This document shows, piece by piece, positions 1 through 5,356 of a DNA stretch of 11,776 bases (position 1 is its first letter; each line of letters opens with the position of its first letter). This DNA comes from Clostridia bacterium. GTDB taxonomy: Bacteria > Bacillota_A > Clostridia > Oscillospirales > CAG-272. Below the pieces are notes generated by a model. That model did not search any database. It saw only the letters and a program-made list of their open reading frames with translations, and was not told the DNA's origin. The position numbers were made by a program, and so were the translations under genes. Where the stretch lies: positions 1-11,776 of the forward strand of contig JAFQLN010000168.1 in NCBI GenBank assembly GCA_017414585.1, given 5' to 3'.

Positions 1-115
1 ATTTCGACTGAAGTTTCGCGCAGCGATACTTCTGCGGACGTCGATGAGGGGCTCTGCCCCGTCAAACCCCGCAAACTTTTGAAAAAGTTTGATCAAAACT
101 TTTATACTTGCGACA
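1..115. repeat. hairpin-rich intergenic repeat-like element
   Basis: Non-coding end of the window downstream of the minus-strand operon that stops at 128. It holds a GGGGC-TCT-GCCCC hairpin (48-60). AAACTTTT (73-80) can pair with AAAAGTTT (83-90), and 83-90 can pair instead with AAACTTTT at 96-103, so two alternative stems compete. A looser GAAGT/ACTTC pair spans about 10-33. The style (GGGGCTCTGCCCC followed by CGCAAACTTTTG-like sequence) resembles interspersed intergenic repeats I recall from clostridial genomes. This is recollection, not a search. It may also act as a terminator region for the operon ending at 128, but no clean hairpin plus U-tract is present. Its left boundary lies outside the window. 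Confidence 0.45.
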
Positions 116-127
116 GCCCCCTTTTCT

Positions 128-433
128 TTATTTTTCCATAAATCCGTGCATACTTCCGAGGATCGTGCTGATCACCGCCGCCGCTGTCACAGCAATCACC
201 GGAACGGACAGCATATAATACGCGCCGCGCAGTCCGTTGTTGTGCACCCAGAAGTCACCGGCGGAATAAAGATATTCCCACACAGCGCACACAGCGCCAC
301 CGATCAGATACGGGCATATCCGGAAAGTTCTGCGCCGGATTTTTGCAAGAAGACCGTGCAGAAGACAGACCAGCAAAAACAGAACAAGTGCATAAAGCAT
401 CATGGTCACATCACGGCTGATGATATAGTTCAT
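128..433 (-). CDS. small membrane protein of unknown function (101 aa)
   Basis: Unrecognised 101-residue protein with three likely membrane spans (about residues 10-29, 40-58 and 74-93). A basic loop (KIRRR, 31-35) follows the first span. The start is the ATG at 433, which overlaps the stop of the preceding gene as ATGA. An AAGGAGG site lies inside the 3' end of that gene, which argues for translational coupling. The frame stays open upstream to 703, but that stretch is antisense-like noise overlapping the neighbouring gene, so the longer version is rejected. It is the last gene of the DUF2975 operon. Its role is unknown; it is probably a membrane partner of the 110-aa protein encoded just before it. 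Confidence 0.75.
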   Translation of the reverse strand: MNYIISRDVTMMLYALVLFLLVCLLHGLLAKIRRRTFRICPYLIGGAVCAVWEYLYSAGDFWVHNNGLRGAYYMLSVPVIAVTAAAVISTILGSMHGFMEK

Positions 434-762
434 ACATCCTCCTTCAGAATCATCACAAGAAACCACAGACATCCAGCAAACACCGGAAGAATCGCCGCTG
501 TCCAGAAAACGAGGATTCCATCCGTTCCGTACGTACACAGCAGAAAAGTTCCCGCACATCCGAAGACTGTCAGCAAAGCATACACCAGTCCTGCCGTTCT
601 GCTGACGGTGCGTTCCTCCGTTCTGCACTCGTACCGATAAATCAGCCAGAAAAAGCCGAAAACAAGACAGTCGTACAGAAGCAGAATCGCGGTCCATGAC
701 CATCCAGCCTCACGCAGACAGATCACAATGACGAACGCGGGGAACAGAAGTATCCACTCCAT
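430..762 (-). CDS. small membrane protein of unknown function (110 aa)
   Basis: Unrecognised, strongly hydrophobic 110-residue protein with about four membrane spans (roughly residues 1-18, 23-43, 57-78 and 82-105). A charged loop YRYECRTEERTVSR sits between spans two and three. The ATG at 762 lies 3 nt past the stop of the XRE regulator gene. An AGAGG ribosome site lies in that gene's last codons, 8 nt from the ATG, so the two genes look co-translated. The 3' end overlaps the next small membrane gene by 4 bp. Tight packing with a DUF2975 protein and a YozG-like regulator suggests a membrane-associated stress or signalling function, but that is only inference from context. Confidence 0.75.
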   Translation of the reverse strand: MEWILLFPAFVIVICLREAGWSWTAILLLYDCLVFGFFWLIYRYECRTEERTVSRTAGLVYALLTVFGCAGTFLLCTYGTDGILVFWTAAILPVFAGCLWFLVMILKEDV

Positions 763-765
763 CCG

Positions 766-972
766 TCATTCCTCTTGCCGCCATTCAAGTACATCCCCCG
801 GCTGGCATTCGAGTACCGCGCAGATTCTGTCAAGCGTCTCAAAGCGCACAGCCTTTGCACGGCCGTTTTTGAGAACCGACAGATTGGCAACCGTGATGCC
901 GACCCGTTCGGACAGTTCTGTCAGGCTCATTTTCCGCTTCGCAAGCATCACATCGAGGTTTACGATAATCAT
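766..972 (-). CDS. YozG-like XRE-family transcriptional regulator
   Basis: A 68-residue protein that is almost entirely one Cro/CI-type helix-turn-helix. It begins MIIVNLDVMLAKRKMSLTEL, continues with SERVGITVANLSVLKNGRAK (the recognition helix is about residues 25-38), and ends LDRICAVLECQPGDVLEW, the usual C-terminal helix of this group. Length and sequence style match the small YozG-like regulators that Bacillus and clostridia pair with DUF2975 proteins (B. subtilis yozG-yoaS). The ATG at 972 has an AAGGAGG site nearby; the frame is open further upstream but lacks another supported start. It follows the DUF2975 gene after 11 nt in the same operon. It most likely regulates that operon, perhaps through the palindromes at 1538-1572. 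Family assignment is confident; target is inferred. Confidence 0.9.
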   Translation of the reverse strand: MIIVNLDVMLAKRKMSLTELSERVGITVANLSVLKNGRAKAVRFETLDRICAVLECQPGDVLEWRQEE

Positions 973-983
973 CCCGCCCCTCC

Positions 984-1466
984 TTATATCGTCATGTCGT
1001 TCTCTTCGCGGATCGCTGCCGCTTTGAGAATCAGGTGGGACAGTGCCGCAGAGCAGACGGAAATCGCCAGTCCCGCGATGATGAGAAAGAGTGAAAACAT
1101 ACACAGCGGGAAAAACCAAAGAAATGCTTCCCGATACACAAGCACAATGAGAGTCATGCCGAGCGCGAAATAGATCACGTCTCCCAGCGCAAGTCCCGAG
1201 ATAATTTTCATGCATTTTGCGTTGATTCTGGAGAATGAATTATCCCGACCGATCTCCGAAGCAATCTTCCACGCAAAGACAAGGGATGCAAAGCACGGTA
1301 CGCCCGTTCCGAGAAGAAAGATGAGCACCGGATGATACAGATGGTCCTCTACTTCACGGATAGAAGACGCGACCATCGGAACGATCAGCCCATACAGCCA
1401 CACCCCGACAAGTGCGACGACGACAATAACGGCTTTGAGCCAACAAGACAATGTTTTCTGTGACAT
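984..1466 (-). CDS. DUF2975 family membrane protein
   Basis: A 160-residue integral membrane protein with four predicted spans (about 9-32, 46-66, 88-110 and 116-142). It ends in the AAIREENDMTI tail that is characteristic of DUF2975 (YoaS-like) proteins. The molecular function of this family is not established. It is habitually encoded next to a YozG-type XRE regulator, exactly as here, which suggests the two form a sensing or regulatory pair at the membrane. The start at 1466 is preceded by a GGGAGGAG ribosome site 6-7 nt away; an upstream in-frame ATG would place the start inside the promoter and is rejected. It is the first gene of a four-gene operon with a perfect consensus promoter 35 bp upstream of the start codon. 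Confidence 0.85.
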   Translation of the reverse strand: MSQKTLSCWLKAVIVVVALVGVWLYGLIVPMVASSIREVEDHLYHPVLIFLLGTGVPCFASLVFAWKIASEIGRDNSFSRINAKCMKIISGLALGDVIYFALGMTLIVLVYREAFLWFFPLCMFSLFLIIAGLAISVCSAALSHLILKAAAIREENDMTI

Positions 1467-1500
1467 AAAAATCTCCTCCCAAGGTATTTTCTGTAACTGC

Positions 1501-1529
1501 ATTATACCACGGAGGAGATTGTTTGTCAA
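1501..1529 (-). promoter_or_regulatory. sigma-A promoter of the DUF2975 operon
   Basis: On the minus strand, TTGACA (1524-1529) is followed by exactly 17 nt and TATAAT (1501-1506), a perfect match to the housekeeping consensus. Transcription should begin near 1494, leaving a leader of about 28 nt before the DUF2975 ATG. Such a strong promoter in front of regulator and membrane genes implies that it is normally repressed. Confidence 0.85.
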
Positions 1530-1537
1530 TATCATTT

Positions 1538-1572
1538 TATCGTTTTTCGATATGTTTTTATCATTTAACGAT
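1538..1572 (-). promoter_or_regulatory. paired palindromic sites, candidate operator
   Basis: Two AT-rich palindromes lie just upstream of the -35 box. One is TATCG-N5-CGATA (1538-1552) and the other is ATCATTTAACGAT (1560-1572, one G/T mismatch). Their centres are 21 bp apart, two helical turns, so two dimers would sit on the same DNA face. The second overlaps the stop codon of the ABC permease gene. The YozG-like regulator of the downstream operon is the obvious candidate ligand. This is inference; no operator for this family is known to me. Confidence 0.5.
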
Positions 1573-2325
1573 CATCCTGCATTTCTTTTTAAAGACCATA
1601 ACCGACAAGAAGCAGATCCCCCCTGCCCAAAACGCGGTGATAATCACGGAAAACAGCAGCCCCTCTGCAGTGAGGGAAACGGCTGCCCTTGCCGCACGTA
1701 CTGCATGATAAAACGGCAGAATCCGGCAGATAGAAAGCCACACACCGCCCAGAGCATCGACATCCATCCAGATGCCGCCGAGCATGGATGCTGCAGAAAT
1801 GATCACGGACGCTACACCGGGTGCGCTTTTCACGCCAAGCAGACATCCGAACAGAAAGCCGAGTGCAATGAAAAAGACTGCTGACGGCAAACAGACCAGC
1901 ATGGCTGCAAAAATCCCATGCAGAGGGAGCGCTTCCCCCTGCACAGCGGACAGAATCCATCCGGCGGCATAGGTAATCACACCCTGCAGAGCGGCGAGCA
2001 GGAGCACCGGGAGAAGATATCCCGCGAGAAACTCCCACGTCCGCATCGGAGAGACTGTCACCCGCATCAGAAAACCGTTTTCCCTATCAGATGCAAGGAG
2101 AAGTGCGGTGAACAGCGTAAGAAATGTCAGTCCGAACACGCTGATCCCGGGTACCAGAGAGACCGGTTCAAAAAGCGTCATTCCCGCCTCTTCCGGGATA
2201 GATGCGTTCACAATTGTCATGATTCCGAGCATAACAAGCGGAAATCCGAGTGCAAACAGGTACGAAAGCGGGTCGCGTATCAGTTCCAGAAAAACGCGGT
2301 TTGCAAAAGCAAAAATCCGTTTCAT
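1561..2325 (-). CDS. ABC-2 type transporter permease
   Basis: A 254-residue membrane subunit of an ABC-2 type exporter. Predicted spans lie at about 22-40, 60-80, 100-128, 138-164, 168-187 and 224-246, the usual six. A cytoplasmic N-terminus (MKRIFAFANRVFLELIRDPL) and the extracellular segment after span one fit the DrrB/NatB-like group. The conserved stretch around SDRENGFLMRVTVSPM (79-94) before span three is typical of the family. The start overlaps the ATPase stop as ATGA, with AAGGAGG just upstream, so the two subunits are translationally coupled. The substrate cannot be read from sequence; such pairs export drugs, peptides, lipids or ions. No terminator is visible between it and the DUF2975 operon promoter, so read-through is possible. 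Confidence 0.88.
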   Translation of the reverse strand: MKRIFAFANRVFLELIRDPLSYLFALGFPLVMLGIMTIVNASIPEEAGMTLFEPVSLVPGISVFGLTFLTLFTALLLASDRENGFLMRVTVSPMRTWEFLAGYLLPVLLLAALQGVITYAAGWILSAVQGEALPLHGIFAAMLVCLPSAVFFIALGFLFGCLLGVKSAPGVASVIISAASMLGGIWMDVDALGGVWLSICRILPFYHAVRAARAAVSLTAEGLLFSVIITAFWAGGICFLSVMVFKKKCRMIVK

Positions 2326-3083
2326 CGTGCTTCCTCCTTCTGTGCAAGCCGGATAAATACATCTTCCAGCCGTGCATCTGTGTCAGCATCCGCCAGACCG
2401 CACAGCTCAGCGAATGTCCCGGCAGCACAAAGCCTTCCGTTCACCAATACACCGATCCGGTCGGACAAAAGCTGTGCTTCTTCCATATAGTGCGTTGTCA
2501 GCAGTACTGCCATATTCCGCTCCTTCTGCAGAGAACGGATGAAAGTATGCAGGTTTCGTCTTGCAAGCACGTCCAGACCGAGAGTCGGTTCGTCCAGCAA
2601 CAGAATCCGCGGTTTACCGATGAGCGCCATGCCGATCGACAGCCGGCGCTGCAGTCCTCCGGAGAGCATTTTTGCACGTTTCTTTCTATGTTCTTCCAGT
2701 CCGAGACGGAGCAGCATCTCTTCCGTGTGTGCCGATGCCGACTCCACACCGTACAAATCCGCCATCAGCAGCAGATTTTCTTCCGCTGTCAGATGCATGG
2801 CAAGGGCATTTTCCTGCGGTGAATAACCGAGAAGACGCGCCGCCTCCGGTGATCCGGCACGGTATCCGCAGATTTGTGCCGAACCGCTGTCCGCTTTGAG
2901 CAGTCCTGTAAGAATACGGATTGCCGTGGTTTTTCCGGCTCCGTTGATGCCGAGCAGAGAGAAAATCTCCCCCTTGCGGACATCGAACGACACGCCGCCG
3001 AGCGCCTTTGTCTCCCCAAAAGATTTTGTCAGATTCCTGACGGTCACAGCATAATTTTCGGAAAAGTATGTCTCCATGTTCAA
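2322..3083 (-). CDS. ABC transporter ATP-binding protein (ABC-2 exporter)
   Basis: A 253-residue ATPase with every nucleotide-binding motif: Walker A GINGAGKT (45-52), Q-loop Q90, signature LSGGLQRR (140-147), Walker B ILLLDEP (160-166, with D164 and E165) and switch histidine H198. The C-terminal RLEDVFIRLAQ is the usual end of DrrA/CcmA-like exporter ATPases. The start is probably the TTG at 3083. It overlaps the regulator stop as TTGA and has AGGAGG 7 nt upstream; the in-frame ATG at 3077 would be 13 nt from that site, which is less favourable. It works with the permease encoded immediately downstream. The gene order regulator-ATPase-permease points to a self-regulated exporter, with unknown substrate. 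Confidence 0.92.
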   Translation of the reverse strand: MNMETYFSENYAVTVRNLTKSFGETKALGGVSFDVRKGEIFSLLGINGAGKTTAIRILTGLLKADSGSAQICGYRAGSPEAARLLGYSPQENALAMHLTAEENLLLMADLYGVESASAHTEEMLLRLGLEEHRKKRAKMLSGGLQRRLSIGMALIGKPRILLLDEPTLGLDVLARRNLHTFIRSLQKERNMAVLLTTHYMEEAQLLSDRIGVLVNGRLCAAGTFAELCGLADADTDARLEDVFIRLAQKEEAR

Positions 3084-3487
3084 TCTTCTTCCTCCTCTGC
3101 GTCTATAAGGAACTGATCGCTTGTGAGCTTCATCAGCGCAATGCCGCGGTCAATGTCTCCGAGCACGACCAGATAGTCCCCTGCCCGCAGATCGAAGACT
3201 TCTCTGCACTTTTTCGGAATGCTGATCTGTCCGCGTTCCGCCAGACGCACAGCTCCGAACACGAATTTCCCCCCGCTGCCTCCCTGCGTTTCTGTTCCTG
3301 CCAGTCTGTTCAGACTCACACCGAGAACGGATGCCAGTTTTGCCGCCAGTGCGAGATCCGGACTGCTTTCGCCGGCTTCCCATTTGGCGATGGTCTGTCG
3401 GGACACGCCGATTTTTTCCGCCGCCGCTTCCTGTGTCAGCCCCGCTTCTTTGCGCATCTGCAGGATATTTTCACCGATTGTATTCAT
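3080..3487 (-). CDS. XRE-AbrB two-domain transcriptional regulator
   Basis: A 135-residue protein with two DNA-binding domains in tandem. Residues 5-62 form a Cro/CI helix-turn-helix (LTQEAAAEKIGVSRQTIAKW, with the classic SRQTIAKWE recognition region). Residues about 73-120 form a SpoVT/AbrB swapped-hairpin domain (AVRLAERGQISIPKKCREVF, then DLRAGDYLVVLGD). The C-terminus is acidic (DAEEEED). The ATG at 3487 has AGAGG 7 nt upstream. Its stop overlaps the ATPase start by 4 bp, so it is the first gene of the ABC operon and probably controls it. XRE-AbrB fusions next to ABC-2 exporters are a known clostridial arrangement from memory; the ligand is unknown. Confidence 0.88.
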   Translation of the reverse strand: MNTIGENILQMRKEAGLTQEAAAEKIGVSRQTIAKWEAGESSPDLALAAKLASVLGVSLNRLAGTETQGGSGGKFVFGAVRLAERGQISIPKKCREVFDLRAGDYLVVLGDIDRGIALMKLTSDQFLIDAEEEED

Positions 3488-3529
3488 GTTTTTTCCTCTC
3501 TGCTATTCTTTTTTATACCATTCTATCAC

Positions 3530-3558
3530 AAAACAAACCGGAATTCCATCCATGAAAG
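3530..3558 (-). promoter_or_regulatory. possible promoter of the XRE-AbrB/ABC operon
   Basis: On the minus strand TAGAAT (3530-3535) is preceded by TGA, giving an extended -10 (TGN-TAGAAT). The -35 position 17 nt upstream reads CTTTCA (3553-3558), only half matching consensus. A TATAAA slightly downstream is an alternative. The call is weak, and consistent with a promoter that depends on an activator or is simply modest. Confidence 0.3.
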
Positions 3559-3606
3559 CAGACATTTTGTGTTCGTTTTTGTTGCGCATCTTCATCTATG
3601 GCGGCG

Positions 3607-3635
3607 TTGACAAAACCGTGTCCGTGTGCTACAAT
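3607..3635 (+). promoter_or_regulatory. sigma-A promoter of the PHP phosphoesterase gene
   Basis: TTGACA (3607-3612), a 17-nt spacer, then TACAAT (3630-3635) preceded by TGC (extended -10). Initiation should fall near 3642, about 20 nt before the ATG at 3662. Near-perfect match. Confidence 0.8.
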
Positions 3636-3661
3636 ACAGAAAAAGAAAGGCGGAACGAATC

Positions 3662-4336
3662 ATGATTATGGATATACACGCACACACCTATTATTCCTTC
3701 TGCGGGCAGGACGATCCGCGGGTTGTTCTGGATGCGGCTGTTGCCGGAGGAATCGAACTGTTCGGCTTCTGTGACCATAATTACGGCATCGGAAACCGAA
3801 AAAAAGAATATTTCGATCTGCTGTCGTCTCTGCGGGATGAATATGCGGACAGAATCCGTCTCCTGCGCGGCATTGAGCTTTCCACCGTCAACAACTGCTG
3901 GCTCGGCGAGGATGAGGATATCTCCATGTTCGACTACTGCCTTGTGGAGCACATCGACCAGCCTGCCAGCTGTGTCGGGATGAACATCTTCGACTACAGC
4001 CGCCGACTCGGATGCAGAACCGGCATTGCACACACCGATCTCATCAGTTTGGCAGAACGGCTCGGCGAAGATCCCGTCGGATTTCTGCACCGCTTTGCGG
4101 AAAACGGCATCTTCTGGGAAATGAACGTCTCCTGCGACTCTGTCCATCACTGGCGCGAGCATCCCTATGTTCTGCGGTTTCTTGGTGACAAAAAAGAACA
4201 GAACATTGTCCGCGCGTCCGGCATCGAAGTCAGTGTCGGATTTGACGGGCACCGTGTTGCGGATTACAGCCCCGAACGGGTCAAGCGGATGTGCCGGCTT
4301 CTGGAAGAGCTGCATATTCCGATGCCGGTATTCTGA
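3662..4336 (+). CDS. PHP-domain metal-dependent phosphoesterase
   Basis: A 224-residue single-domain PHP-superfamily protein. The full set of metal-ligand positions is visible: H6 and H8 (DIHAHTYYS), D38 and H39 (FCDHN), E72 (GIEL), H97 (VEHID), H124 (IAHTD), and D195 with H197 (GFDGHR). These would bind two or three metal ions for phosphate ester hydrolysis, as in histidinol-phosphate phosphatase (HisK type), to which length and layout are closest. No his biosynthesis gene is nearby, so a general phosphoesterase role is as likely. The ATG at 3662 is 8-10 nt from an AAAGGCGG site and downstream of the predicted transcription start; the ATG at 3668 is an alternative, while an earlier in-frame ATG at 3626 lies inside the promoter. 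It is monocistronic. Confidence 0.87.
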   Translation: MIMDIHAHTYYSFCGQDDPRVVLDAAVAGGIELFGFCDHNYGIGNRKKEYFDLLSSLRDEYADRIRLLRGIELSTVNNCWLGEDEDISMFDYCLVEHIDQPASCVGMNIFDYSRRLGCRTGIAHTDLISLAERLGEDPVGFLHRFAENGIFWEMNVSCDSVHHWREHPYVLRFLGDKKEQNIVRASGIEVSVGFDGHRVADYSPERVKRMCRLLEELHIPMPVF

Positions 4337-4380
4337 ACGCGGATTGTACTTGAAAACTTCATACATAGAAAAAGGGCATA

Positions 4381-4416
4381 CCGTCATGGAGCTGTTCATC
4401 CATGCGGCTGTCCTTT
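4381..4416. terminator. possible bidirectional terminator
   Basis: Between the convergent PHP and GH43 genes, CCG-t-CATGGA (4381-4390) pairs with TCCATGCGG (4399-4407): a 6+3 bp stem with one bulge and an 8-nt loop. On the plus strand CTGTCCTTTT follows; on the minus strand a run of five T lies about ten nt beyond the stem. The stem is not very GC-rich and the T-runs are short, so the call is tentative. Confidence 0.35.
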
Positions 4417-4446
4417 TGTGCTGTTATGATATTTTTCGTACCGCTG

Positions 4447-5325
4447 TCAGGTCATGGTAACCGGTACGATTTCGTCACCGTCGAATTCCATAATGTCAAT
4501 GCAGAGCATCCGGTGACCGGGTTCGAGATCTCCGATGGTGCGGCGGTGATAAACAATCAGCCATTCGTCCGTACCGGGGATCTGAAGATAACCGTGGTGT
4601 CCCGGGCCGTTGGCAATATCGGACGATGAAAGCACGGTTTTCCCTTTGGGACTGATCGTAAGCGGATCGGTACTGCTGCTTGTCGCAACGTGATATGTTC
4701 CGTTCGTCCAGCCGCCTTCCGACCACATGAAGTGATACACGCCGTTTCTCTTGAGCATACACGGCCCTTCGACATATCCTTCCGGCGTAATCGGCTTGAA
4801 AATCGTGCCGTCTTCATGCGGAATAAAACCGTCCATCGTCTCGTTCATCACAGCGACATTGCAGTGGCTCCAGCCGCCGTAGTACAGGTAGATCGTACCG
4901 TCGTCATCCTTGAAAAGATGCGCGTCGATCGGCTGTGCCTTATGATGGAAGCGGTCTACAAGCGGATGACCGAGATACGCCTTGAACGGGCCTGCGGGAG
5001 AATCGGAAACGGCAATTTCCAAGCCTCCTATCATATCATCGTTCTGGATGTCGTTCGATGCAAAAATCAGATAGTATCTGCCGTTCTTTTCGATGATGGT
5101 CGGCGCCCAGACAGCTCTCCAGATATGCCCAAAGCCGCTCATGTCGATGATGCTCTCATGCTTCTCCCAGTGAACAAGGTCTTCGGAAGAAAAGGCATCA
5201 AGATTCATCTGATCCTCGTACCGCGTAAACGAACGGGTAACATAGATATAATACTTTCCTTCGTAAAAACGTGCTTCCGGATCTGCGTAATATCCGTCAA
5301 CGATGGGGTTCACAAATTTCCTCAT
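4447..5325 (-). CDS. GH43 family glycosidase, cytoplasmic
   Basis: A 292-residue five-bladed beta-propeller glycosidase. The three acidic residues expected of GH43 are present: general base D15 (GYYADPEARF), pKa-modulating D134 (QPIDAHLFKDDDG) and general acid E186 (YVEGPCML). The GPGHHGYL segment (240-247) supplies the conserved histidine. GH43 enzymes are inverting and mostly act on alpha-L-arabinofuranosides or beta-D-xylosides, with some galactan-active members; I cannot fix the subfamily. No signal peptide or accessory module, so cytoplasmic. The ATG at 5325 has AAGGAGA about 12 nt upstream, a long spacing; no better start exists. It is the last gene of the MATE-GH89-GH43 operon, 31 nt after GH89. 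Confidence 0.87.
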   Translation of the reverse strand: MRKFVNPIVDGYYADPEARFYEGKYYIYVTRSFTRYEDQMNLDAFSSEDLVHWEKHESIIDMSGFGHIWRAVWAPTIIEKNGRYYLIFASNDIQNDDMIGGLEIAVSDSPAGPFKAYLGHPLVDRFHHKAQPIDAHLFKDDDGTIYLYYGGWSHCNVAVMNETMDGFIPHEDGTIFKPITPEGYVEGPCMLKRNGVYHFMWSEGGWTNGTYHVATSSSTDPLTISPKGKTVLSSSDIANGPGHHGYLQIPGTDEWLIVYHRRTIGDLEPGHRMLCIDIMEFDGDEIVPVTMT

Positions 5326-5356
5326 AACTTTATCTTTTCTCCTTAAAAAAACTATT

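Noticed and set aside
434..703. N-terminal extension of the 101-aa membrane protein
   Set aside because: The extension overlaps the 110-aa membrane protein in another frame and has non-protein-like composition. ATGA coupling with an AAGGAGG site supports the start at 433.
3662..4336. Naming the PHP gene hisK
   Set aside because: The metal ligands fit, but the PHP superfamily is broad and no histidine genes are adjacent; the general name is safer.
3629..4399. 256-codon open frame on the minus strand opposite the PHP gene
   Set aside because: The plus strand carries the PHP metal-binding motifs, a promoter and a ribosome site; this frame has none of these.
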